A stretch of 64,000 nucleotides of DNA. It comes from Phytophthora sp. 'mugwort'. Lineage: Eukaryota > Oomycota > Peronosporomycetes > Peronosporales > Peronosporaceae. Within the stretch, counting starts at the first letter, position 1; the number at the start of each line of letters is the position of its first letter. Below, piece by piece: positions 1-9,925 of this stretch. The stretch covers positions 744,001 to 808,000 of the forward strand of contig JAUCEF010000004.1 of NCBI GenBank assembly GCA_033558025.1, given 5' to 3'. The notes beneath the pieces are model-generated. The model was not told the origin of the DNA and did no database searches. It saw nothing but the letters and a program-made list of their open reading frames with translations. Made by a program: the position numbers and the translations under genes.

Positions 1-359
1 TGTTGGCAGCGCAAGACCGTCTATAAGCTCGGTGATGGCCCACAGGGGGCACGTACTCTTCGCATGTCGCTCTGCATAGCACACATTTTTTTTTACAATT
101 ACTGTTTGTATACCAAGACCATTGAAAATATCCCTCAGATCTAATTCCCTCCGTAATGGTATGGGGTCACGGACATTTACGGGCCATTACCATCGTGGAT
201 TTGGAAACCCTGTGTACTCGTACATGAAAACGAAATCACTCGCCGAAATAGCCTCATCCCGTTGTCATGAACCGAAAAAAGCCGATGTGTAACCGTTTGT
301 GTTTGCTACGTACATGTACCACGCTCACATTGCTGAACGCCGACTGATTGGACTGGTGG

Positions 360-670
360 TCGTGTAGGCTGACAACTTCTTATAAACAGATTTCTGATAG
401 TATTTAGTCTTCTCTGCGAATCTAAAAAGCATGAGTAGATGTAATTGATATTGGGATAGAATTGATACTAGTTCCTAAGCCCTCATAGGTACATAGTAAG
501 ATCATATTATCGAGCGCTTAAAACCGATATATCGTTGTTGAAATGTTACGAATATTCGATGTTACCACTTGCACCTAATAGTGAGACACCCCGTTAGTGA
601 TGGGACACACGATGTTTTGTAAGAAATCTGCACACTACAAATCGTAGCACGTTCGCACGTACTTTACAAC
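360..670. repeat. dispersed repeat, copy 1 (part a)
   Basis: This stretch aligns by eye, with many substitutions and small gaps, to 34945-35245. Shared blocks include the stretch around an ATGA(A/G)TAGATGTA motif, TACCACTTGCAC, and a block ending in CACACTACAAATCG. There is no convincing ORF. It is probably an old non-coding repeat or element remnant of unknown class. The rest of 1-1160 contains only short unsupported ORFs, and I see nothing else in it. Confidence 0.55.
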
Positions 671-1167
671 TAATTCGGGGAGTATTGTGCGTTCTAGTCG
701 GAATTTCTGCGGTCGATTGGTGAATCGACACCGCCAAATCGACCTGAAAAGTGGCCGAAACCGGAACGCCCTTGATTTCACTATTTCATCACTAAGTACG
801 AAATCGGACGTAGAGGAAACATATCTGTACTCGAATCGAACAATACAAATCTCAAGTTGTTTGTCGATTCCCAAACAACTAGAGATTTGTATTGATCGAT
901 ACAACACATGTTGTTATACCAACCAACATCAGCAATATTATCTATAGAGATTCTGGTAATCCTGCCGACATACCGACATATGGCCCTATAAACGCGCAGG
1001 CTATAACTCCCATCGGCGCCCAAGCGGTGGTCCACCGACCACCGGTTTTTGACGGACCAGTTTTAGTCATGGATACCTGTACAATTACAGCTCCTATAAG
1101 AAGAATATATTAAGTACGAAGCATTTACATTTGATACGCCCGTCTTAAACCCTTTATAATAAGAAAT

Positions 1168-1430
1168 GTCTGTACGGCTACATGGGAAGTGTCGGTCCAG
1201 AATGGAATCAGCGTCGCGCGGCCTTGAAGGATTCCATATATAAGGAACGTGCGTATCCAGTCCGTACCCGTCTGGAACTGAGGCCTGTTTTAATCGTGCA
1301 TATGTACATCACTACGTATTTACAACCAACTTGGATATCCTAATACATTATACATTAGTGGTACCGCTAACGGTTTGCTTTGTGGTCTCTTTTAGACCAG
1401 TTATTCCGAAGCGCCACAATATACATGAAA
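1168..1430 (+). pseudogene. decayed copy of the 3' end of the E(z)-like gene
   Basis: The sequence matches the last roughly 70 coding bases and the first roughly 180 downstream bases of the intact methyltransferase gene (7616-7870). Shared stretches are TACGGCTACA, AGTGTCGGTCCAGA, GGATTCCAT, GAGGCCTGTTT and a block near GTTTGC-T-GTGG. The stop region is mutated and no upstream SET or CXC coding sequence is visible. It is therefore a fragment and not a second gene. Because similarity runs past the stop codon into 3' flanking DNA, it arose by DNA duplication and not by copying of a spliced coding sequence alone. Confidence 0.7.
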
Positions 1431-1914
1431 ATGCGTTTTTATTACTTAGAGTTCAACAGAGATGGAGCGGGATGTACCGAGATCATACTGTAAATCCCAT
1501 GTACGACAGTCCCGTACCAAACGCATACAATCTTGGTATACAGATTAAAACGTGAGAACGAGACGGTTGAAACTCGATTGCTTTCTATACTTAATATTAA
1601 AGTAACTAACAAAAAGCATTGAGATATGTTAGTTCCTCCTTCAATAGTCAAATACCCTCTTGAATTTGGATATATCAGGCGTCTCGTTCTCACGCTCTAG
1701 TCTGTATGCTTTTTAAGCGTAGATTCCAGCTTTCCCCTCCGTCTCCTAAATCTCTCCTAACACCCCCTGTCTGTTTCGTACTTATGAAGAGATGTTACTG
1801 TAAAATGCCCTTACAACAAAACTTCCACATTGTATCCATTCCATTGGCAACCATGATAGCTTAGCCCTTACGACAAGGAAATGTCGGTAAGTTAGTCGAA
1901 AACCAACTTCTGCA

Positions 1915-2510
1915 ACGCCCAGACTGTGATGTGCACACACCCATACGCTTACCACGCTCGCCACGCAATGTGGCGTCTCTCCGTCGTGACTGATGAACTC
2001 GTTCTTGTTGCCACAGCGAAAAAAACCACCGGAAGCACCTGTCTATCTGTTTGTACTGTATGACAAATTCAGACTTGGAAAAGCGTTCACATTTTTGTGT
2101 ACAAGAAAACGAGTAATTTCGTTGTTCGCGCCACGCTTTTTAAAGGCAATACGTTGGACAAAAAAAAACTGCCGAGTATTAAACCTATTAATAGCGGAAT
2201 CAGAGGGTCCGCCCATTTTACCGAAGCTGATAGCTCACTTAGTATCCTAACACGTCGAGTAGTGCAGCGAGCCCCCGCGAGCGGAACGGAGGGGCTTACT
2301 GTCGGAGCGAAGTGTAGGTAGCCTTTATTAATAGTGGAGCGATCTCCTTGAGCGAGCGAAACGGGCACCATCTAAAACTTTCACAATCGCCGGCGTAGCG
2401 GCGGCGCGTGACTAGTCTTCATTCAACTCGAACAAGTGGTTCAGTACCATCTTGTCAGATATGAGACATCGGTCGGATCTCCGCCTCGTCTTGAGATAAC
2501 ATGGCGCCAG
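1915..2510. repeat. dispersed repeat, copy 1 (part b), with inserted segment
   Basis: Positions 1915-2022 align with 35460-35556, and 2405-2510 align with 35560-35660. The intervening ~380 bp (about 2023-2404) have no counterpart in the second copy, so they look like a later insertion. That insert contains two related blocks ending in ATTAATAG(C/T)GG(A) near 2190 and 2325 but no recognisable protein. 1430-1915 shows nothing I can assign. 2510-2770 holds a run of A near 2575 and no gene. Confidence 0.5.
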
Positions 2511-2772
2511 GGTACTGACACACGAAATTTCTGGCAGAGATAGCAACATCCCCTAGAGATGAAGTGAAGAAAGAAAAAAAAAAAAAAACCATGCCCAACG
2601 GTTTGTGTTTGTTTCGTATCATGCAACGTCTGTTGTCGCCCCACCAAACCTACCGCCAAAACAACAATAGCCAGTGATGCTCGAAGTACCTCCCATTGCT
2701 CTTATTGGCGACAGTGTTCTCAACAAGCAATGACGGGACTTGACAATCCTGTTGTCAGTTGTAGTGGGGTAC

Positions 2773-3025
2773 GGATATATCCACCGGATAAAGATCCGTG
2801 TGCAGAGCACGCGGGCTTAAACACAGGACCAAGCATGGTCACGCCGTGCTCGGCCCTATAGGGTTAAGCCCTACAGGGACGGGTTTTAGGGGTGAGGCAG
2901 GGCAATAGGATTCCTGTCGACTCCTCCATTTTTGTGGATTTGAGGGCCATGACACCCATCCTCGACTGATTACGTTGAGACAAAACGGCAATCGAGTAAT
3001 CTTATCCCGTCCGGTGGATATATCC
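2773..3025. mobile_element. candidate MITE with 16-bp perfect terminal inverted repeats
   Basis: GGATATATCCACCGGA at 2773-2788 is matched by its exact reverse complement at 3010-3025. The similarity extends inward with a short gap (GGATAAAGAT against GGATAAGAT on the opposite strand). The ~253-bp interior has no ORF and contains the imperfect repeat CCCTATAGGG / CCCTACAGGG near 2860-2880. No clear target-site duplication was found. The right end lies about 110 bp before the start codon of the E(z)-like gene, so the element sits in its promoter region. Confidence 0.5.
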
Positions 3026-3091
3026 TCGTCCGTTGGAGGGGTGTTGGAGCGGTAGTCTAAGGACCTTGTTTTAAAAATTCGACTTTCAACT

Positions 3092-3101
3092 AATCATTCG
3101 G
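3092..3101 (+). promoter_or_regulatory. weak initiator-like site of the E(z) gene
   Basis: AATCATTCGG lies about 35 bp before the start codon. It partly matches the oomycete initiator core (TCATT followed by pyrimidines). The position is typical but the match is weak, so this is only a suggestion. Confidence 0.25.
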
Positions 3102-3134
3102 ACGTGCGAGCACCAAGCATCATAACAGGAGGCG

Positions 3135-6100
3135 ATGGAGGTGATCGTGCTAGACGACAGCAGCGACGCGTCGTCCGAGAGCGAGATGGCGACGGTGTCA
3201 GCTTCCACGACGCCACCGACGTCTCCTGCGCCTGAGCGGAGGCGTGCGCAGTCCGTCGGCTACGCGGACGCAGTGGAGGCGGCGCTGGCGATGGCTGCGG
3301 CTCTCGAAAAGGAAGAGACCGGCGCCAGTTGCAGCGCGAAGAAGAAGAAAAGGGCGCCCCTAGCACCACCGCTGCTGCCTACGAAGACCAAAAACCTACA
3401 GACAACTCAGTACAGTTCTAAGAAGCTTCTCCAGGCCGCGAAAGACCGAAGGAACAGGCAGAATACCGCATTTACACACAGAGATCGAGAGAGACAGCGA
3501 CCAGCGTCGTTTTCGCGGTCTCGAGCAAGATTATTAAGCAGCCTCAGTTCCAATTCCAGCTCGGATTCCAACTCGAGCTCAAGCTCTGGATCTATTCGTC
3601 GCCCTCGCTTCGGTAATTCTGGCGCTGCAACTGGTGATCGACCACAGACGTCACGGCGACCCAAGAGTAAGCAACCAGAGGAGATCGTGGACCACTTATC
3701 TTCGTCTTCATCGAGCTCTTCCGAGTCATCCCTCGGTCGTCGGTCGACTCTGTCCTCGTTGTCTTCCCTGACTCAGACGCCTATGAAGACCGGGAAGAAG
3801 CGCCTAAAGTTGAATGATCGCGTGCTGGGGAGAAGCAAGTCTCGCCCAGACGTCGTTTCGAGACAGCATTCAAAGAGCGCTGAGGCCATAAAACGCCCAC
3901 AATTCTCGACGCATGCCACTAAACAATCGACGAATAAAACGTTGCTGGCAGTCCATGCAGACAAACGGAAGCGAGTGCTGCCTCAGATGCGACGCGAGTC
4001 TCTTAGCGGCACCAAAAAGCGAAGTAGAGTCTCTGGGGATCAGTTGACGAAGGAGATATCCAAGAAGAAACCGGAGATGAACGCTGTACGACCTCGAGAT
4101 ACCGTGTCGAAGTCCTCGTCAGCGACACGGAAGGAAACGGTGTCTCTAGTGTCGTCGTCGTCCTCGCCGGCCTCATCACCGAGAGCAATTCCAGCGCGGA
4201 AATCGGTGCCGTCGCCATCTACTGCGTTGCGGTCGACGAGTCAAGCCGATGACGGAGAGACAGACGCGTTTAGCCGATACCATTGCCGCAAATCTGCTTC
4301 TGTCAGCACCGAAATGTCTTCGGGTAAAGTACGTTCCGTCTTGCCGTCCTCAGTGTCTTTAGTATCCACGAGTGCGCTGTCTTCGCTGTCACTACCACAG
4401 TCGCCGCCACCATCAACGAGGAAGAAGCGGCGGGTATTCTCTTATTTTGATACAGATCATGTGGCACTCGATGACCTGCAGGCCCAGGAGCGAGAGCTGG
4501 CGTGGATCCGATCGCAGCGTAAACAGACTCAAAATCGATCTCAAGCCCCGAAGCCTGCTGCACAGAAGCACAAGACGTGTCGCCAAGTGATTGACGTGGA
4601 CGCGGACGCGAACAGCGCGGCTCACGTGGAGGAAATAGAACATAACGATGCACAGCAGAAGCAACACAATGTCAAACTGAAGCTTGGAGCTACTACCAAT
4701 CAAGTCTCTTCGCTGCATTCCAGTAAAAAGATGCTCCACTCGACATCCTATCGCGGTGTCTTCTGTGACGAAGCCCCGCCAAACATTTTATCGTTCTGTG
4801 GCCAGACACCGTTCGAATCGGAGTGTGACCACCCGCTCACGTTTTATGGTATGGCGTGCTACGGGTTGTCTCGGCGTCATTTCCATGGCATTTTTTTTTT
4901 TTTTTTTTTTTTATTGGTGCATGCGTGTTTGGCTTATTATTTGTGTTATTTGCCATTGATCACGTAGACGAAACAGAGACGTTGGCAAGTCATTGCTCTG
5001 TTCTGGAAAGCTTCGGCAAGCCAAGCCAGTGTCTTTCGTCCGTGTTTCCAAGCGAGATGGCAAAGCCCCAGAGCGACGTCACTCGGTTAGTGAGCTCCTT
5101 AGTGACAGCACATCTCCCTCTGATTCGTCGCTGTCATCAAAGGAAAGTGCAAGCTATTCTGACAGAAGCTCGTGAGAAGATTTTTGCCTATCAAGAAGCA
5201 CTGACGAAGCACAAGCGAGTTGAATGCGGTCAGAACGGTATTGATACAGCTATACTCGCTTTCAGTAACAGTTGGCTGGCTAATATTGCTGTATTTATCT
5301 ACATGTAGTGATGTCGTCGCATCTGCTTCCGCGTTCCAGGGCGGAGAAGCACGCCGTAAAGCAAGTCAAAGCTGTGCAACACACATGTAGACACGCAGCC
5401 AGCGTCTCGTTCCAGATCGGTCGTGGAGATGTTTGTGTGCGAGAGAGGGCCGTATCGTCTCTGATTCAGATCAATCACGTCGAAAGGATTCGACCGCTGC
5501 GGAAGTACACGACGAGCATCGGGTTGCGTACCAACTACCGCGTTGAGGACGACCCGATCCTTCGCTACACAGCCAGCGCAAGGCCGACTGGAACTGATGG
5601 CGGAAACGAAGGCGACGAGATGGCGAAGAAGTACGGGCTACGGATTGGCAACGTGGCCGACGAAGAGGTGGTGGAGTTCGTGCTGCGGCTGGTGGTTGGT
5701 CGTCTCGGAGACTCGGAGCAGGTGTTCCGTGCGCTGAAGAGCGAGCTCGACTTTTCCCAAGCGTACACAGCGTACAGTGAGCTGAAGAAACTGCACGACT
5801 CGAGGCTGCGGGCGAGCGCCAGGCTGGACCGAGTGGAGAAGCTGCGTCTCGATGGAGAGCATGCGTCAGATCGGGGTGTTGCTGCAATTGTCAACCTGAT
5901 GGAACAGTCGTCGCTGTCGAAGGTCAGTCGCTCGAAAGCTTTGAGTAAGCGCTTAAAGCCGCCGATCCGCTACCTCGAGTCGAGTATTGTTGATAGTCTC
6001 GTGGATAACGCGACGGTCGACATGGCGTCGTTGGGATTGCGTGCAACTGATTCGTACAACGAGTTGGTGGACGTCTATGGTGGCTCGTTTTGTCGGATGT

Positions 6101-7690
6101 GCTACAGGTACAATTGCCACGAGCACGGCGGCGACCACCCGCTACCAGCCAGACGAGTAGATCCCGTTTACCCTCGAGTTCGACTGATGGCGCACGTTGC
6201 TCCACCTTTTAATCGCAAGGCGGCTTTATCGGACGAGGACGTGGCTTGCATAGACAGCGAGGGAAGAGGGAGGACGAGGCTTGGTAATGTTGGAGCAAGT
6301 GTTCGTGATGACTCAGACTGGAAGGAAGCTGCGTCCAGTCCGAGCAAGGTGCAGCATAACAGCGAGGAGAGTGATGTGGACATGAACGAAAGTGGCAGTG
6401 GGACTCAGCAACGACGACAAAAGACGATGAGTGACCCGTCCGAGTACGTCAATGCATCACACGTTTCGCTGGTGGCGACGAAGATGCGTTCGTTTCTCTC
6501 GACGGGTAGTGCATGTGGCAAGCTGTGCTGGAAGAGTGGCCATCCCATGGATGCAAGCGTCAAGCGGACCACATTGTCAGCAGCAGAGCTGGGTATGCTA
6601 CGGAAGCTTCGAGAGACGATGGGTGACAACTCGTGCTTGCTGGCGGCCATTGTCGGCTCGGTCTCTTGTCTCCAGTTGCACAAGTTGATCACAAAGGAAC
6701 AAGCTCATGGAGACGTAACGGACGGCGTCTGGAGATCAGGTCGTCGTGTCCGCAAGTGGAAGTCTGGACGGAGGTCCGGCGGGAGTAACCACGAGTTGCT
6801 ACTGCGGACACGGAACCAACGATTGCAGGATCGCGGCACCGAAAACCACGAGTATCAGCCATGTACACACGAGGGTATGTGCGACTCGACGGGTTGTTCG
6901 TGTATGAAGCGCGACCACATGTGCGAGAAGGCGTGCGCTTGCTCTCGTGATTGTCCGAATAGGTGCGTGGGAAGAGGCGAGAGTTTGTGGCAGCTTTTAT
7001 ATTGGTGGTGCAGTAGTCTCTCACACTAGAAACGGTCCTGACTGTATTGACCATTGTATTGATTATGTTTGCAGGTTTGAAGGTTGTTCGTGTTCGTCTG
7101 AGCAATGCCGAACCAGTAAGTGTTCATGCTTTGCGGCGCTGCGTGAGTGTAACCCGGACGTGTGTATGTCATGTGGAGCGAGCGAGTTGGCGGCGTCGGT
7201 TCTCGCCGGTACCGTCGCAACCACCAGTCAGAGGCACCTGGCCTGCGGCAATGTGAGCGTGATACGTAGCGAACACAAACGGTTGGGCATGGGCTTTTCT
7301 TCGGTCCATGGCTACGGAATGTTTGCGCGCGAGGCTATCTCGGCGAATGATTTCGTGTACGAGTACACTGGCGCCATGTTGTCGCAAGACGAAGCAGAGC
7401 GTCGCGGTCTAATTTATGACAAGATGGAAATGAGCTACTTGTTCGATTTGAATGAAGATGCGGTGCTGGATGCGCTCCGCTGCGGCAACAAGAGCAAGTT
7501 CATCAATCACGAGGGGGAGACGCCGAATTGCATGGCCAAGGTGGTAAGCGTTTGTGGTGTGCACCACATCACAGTCTGGGCGTTGCGCGATATCGCGGTC
7601 GACGAGGAATTGGTTTTCGACTACGGCTACAAGCGAAGTGTCGGTCCAGACTGGAGTCAGCGTCGAGCGGGTTCGAAGGATTCCATTTAA
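3135..7690 (+). CDS. Enhancer-of-zeste-type histone H3K27 methyltransferase (PRC2 catalytic subunit)
   Basis: Proposed exons are 3135-4848, 4968-5237, 5309-6962 and 7075-7690, giving 1417 aa. All three introns (119, 71 and 112 bp) are GT-AG and keep phase. Residues 1-570 are Ser/Lys-rich low complexity starting with an acidic hydrophobic VIVLDD patch. From about residue 740 the order follows the EZH family: a VEDDPIL motif, a Cys pair domain near 920 (FCRMCYRYNC), a SANT-like helix region near 1086, a Cys-rich CXC region at 1180-1250 (CSCSSEQC, CFAALRECNPDVC), and the SET domain from about 1290. SET motifs seen are GYGMF, NHEGETPNC (one residue longer than the usual NHSxxPNC) and FDYGY. The family puts H3K27 methylation on chromatin in a complex with ESC/EED and Su(z)12. 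The exon 2 frame and the inclusion of exon 1 are inferred; a separate shorter gene starting at the in-frame Met near 5058 is possible. The last intron is the best supported, because it restores the CXC spacing. Confidence 0.85.
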
Positions 7691-8249
7691 GAAGTGTGGA
7701 TATCCTGACCATACACTCGTGTGACTGAGGCCTGTTTATTGATCATGCTTATGGTACGTGAATACATGTTTCCGATTACGTGCATAGACATATTACATAT
7801 TTTATAGTGATACAGCTAACTGTTTGCCTCGTGGCCTAGGTATATTCTGAAGCATCCAAATACACTGTAACGGGGCACACAACATCTTGCGCACAGGAAG
7901 TGTGACTTCCGGAGAGTATACAAACGCTCAGTGAACGGTAGTTCGCAAGTCCCTTGTCTGAGGGGATTGTTACCAAATTACGTACATATAAAATTGAATA
8001 TACTTACAAGTGACCCCTTCAATGCGTCTACATACTAACACAGTCATCTATAAAGTACCTTAGATGTTTTTCTATAGGGTGGTTCTGAGATCTCTGTATC
8101 ATAAGCGTGGTACCCACTCCTGACGTCATTACCGTGACGTCATAGTGATGTGTGGCTACATCACTTAGGTACTTCGGTACACCATTCTGAAGAGTGTCTT
8201 GGCACTCTTCATATAACCCCGTTACATACGTGTTTTTCTACTTCAGGTA
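7691..8249. other. spacer downstream of the E(z) gene with paired TGACGTCA sites
   Basis: There is no gene here. 7691-7870 is the parental sequence of the decayed copy at 1168-1430. Two perfect TGACGTCA palindromes (CRE/bZIP-type sites) lie at 8121-8128 and 8135-8142. A hairpin with 8-bp arms (GAAGAGTG / CACTCTTC) follows at 8191-8212. Whether these are regulatory or part of an unrecognised element end cannot be decided. Confidence 0.4.
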
Positions 8250-8508
8250 TGTCGAGCCATGACTCGGCTACTTGAGCAGGTAGGGAAAAGAGGGAGGAAC
8301 AGATGAAGATGATTGACTTAGAATCGAAAAGTGAATGTATTGATGAAGGGAGACAGAAGAAGAGAGTCACCTGTGGGGAAGGAGGCGAGGAGCTGCGTGA
8401 GTGCTTGAGCGCCACCAATCTAGTTTCAAATCTTAGGATCTAGACTTGTATTTTGCGTCGTGCTAGTTCTTACGATTTTCATATACAAGTTGTGTGTCCG
8501 TACTAACA
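8250..8508 (-). repeat. Copia-type LTR (3' LTR, minus orientation)
   Basis: Read on the minus strand, the LTR begins TGTTAGTACGGACA and ends GGCTCGACA (TG...CA). Just upstream on that strand lies a purine-rich tract (AGGGGGAGTG, 8512-8521), as expected before a 3' LTR. It is homologous to the LTR at 36883-37094, with about 45 bp more in the middle. No partner LTR is visible in the neighbourhood, so this element is truncated. Confidence 0.65.
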
Positions 8509-8712
8509 TTGGCACTCCCCCTGGATCGAAAACGCCACTTGTACGTGAGGTACTCTCACTAAGGAAGGCGACGGTGCTTAATTTAAAATGCGTCTAGAAT
8601 CTAGAATCATGATTGCTGCTCAGTCCTTGCTACAGTTATTTCAGTAAAGGGCTGACGACACGTTTGCTTTTTTCTTTATCCCAGAGCTTAGTTCAGAACT
8701 TGTGCTTTCATT

Positions 8713-9727
8713 ATGCCGGCTGATTCAGCAGCGCCTCCTGCACCAAAACGCATTATGTTGCCACCGGGCGAGGAGCCAGAGGAGCAGCAGCAGTATGAAA
8801 AGAGCGCTCAGCATGAGCTGTCTTACAGCAGCGTCCTCTCGTTCGACGAGGATGAGAGTGAATACGACTCGTGCAGTGATAACGACGCCTCTGAGAGCTT
8901 CTGCAGTGGCGACCTGCGGAGCGACGGGTCTTCGGGCGTGGATCCCGATGCCCATGCCAGTGAAGATAATGGGGAGGACCTGGAACAACCCTTCTGGGAA
9001 CATGACCCCGAGAGAAACGCTGGCCCGTGTGGCAGATCGACGATTGGCGTACTAACAGTGAGGGTACCAAGGTGGTCATGGTGCTCCTGGACTTGAGGGT
9101 AACACTGAACAGCCATCGCTACGATGTTGGGAGCCGGCTGCTCTCATGTTGGAGACACACGACGAAGAAGTCAAGCTGGCCGAGCACTTTAAGACAGGTG
9201 GCGAGCGTCATTTCGAGGCATTTTGCAAGACGGACGACTATGGCAAGTGATCATTGATGCCAGTGGCGACTACAACTGCATGTTTGAGGGGTTGGAGATT
9301 GGAACCCGTGTAATTATCACCCAGGTCTCATCCCTGGCGACGTGGTCAAGAAGTTCTTGGTGGACGAGCTTGCGGATGGTCGCGACCTGCTCAAGGGATG
9401 TACTTGGAAGCAGTTTGCCAAATTTGTTCCTCGGCTTCGAGCAGCTCGTTGCGACTTAGTGATTACTGGCTTCAGAGAACCTTGCGTCAGGTGGCCACCG
9501 TGGATCGGCATACTTGGCGACGGAGCCTTTCGACGATGGGGTCTACTTGATAGGTGCCTACAATCGGCACAGCATGGTTTTGCGTGTAGCAGAAGGTGTC
9601 AAGAAGCGCTCCGTCTTCGATGAAGACGAACACGGTGGTCTCCAAGAGCTGACTGTCGCATCACAGAAGTGGATTGTGTATTACGTCTTTGTGCGTCAGT
9701 TCGGCGTGTTCAAGCTTCGTGGGTAAG
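8713..9727 (+). pseudogene. transposon-associated ORF with degenerate OTU-like protease core
   Basis: The reading frame opens at the ATG at 8713 with an acidic Ser/Glu-rich region (about 110 aa). It then breaks into several frames with internal stops. Later pieces contain DASGDYNCMFEGL, which resembles the Asp...Cys active-site block of OTU/papain-like peptidases. A downstream piece has GVYLIGAYNRHSMVLRV, which resembles the His-bearing strand of such folds. The assignment is tentative. It is transcribed opposite to the LTR at 8250-8508. A second copy with the same relation to an LTR occurs at 35985-36690 on the minus strand, which suggests that it belongs to that retroelement. Frameshifts make it inactive. 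Confidence 0.5.
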
Positions 9728-9925
9728 TGACTGGAGAGTGTCTGGAGAGGATTTCATGGTGAGTTTTAATCTTTGGACAATAAACTAAATGCCCTCACTG
9801 CATATTGCCTAGCGTTTACTGTGTTTGTGTGTGATAAGTGGCACCTAGTAACTCTTTCATTTTCTCAGACGTTGGCCTTGTTAACCCCCTTAAATCGATG
9901 TTGTTTTTGACAGCATGTATTTTCC

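Noticed and set aside
4303..4739. Minus-strand ORFs opposite E(z) exon 1
   Set aside because: Shadows of the Ser-rich exon.
4993..5175. Alternative Ser-rich frame in exon 2 of the E(z) gene, followed by a GTGAG donor-like site
   Set aside because: It does not keep phase with the upstream donor at 4849, whereas the chosen frame fits both flanking introns. It remains a possible alternative.
5471..5894. Long minus-strand ORFs opposite the E(z) exon 3
   Set aside because: They are mirror images of GC-rich coding sequence, with Arg/Ser-rich composition and no motif.
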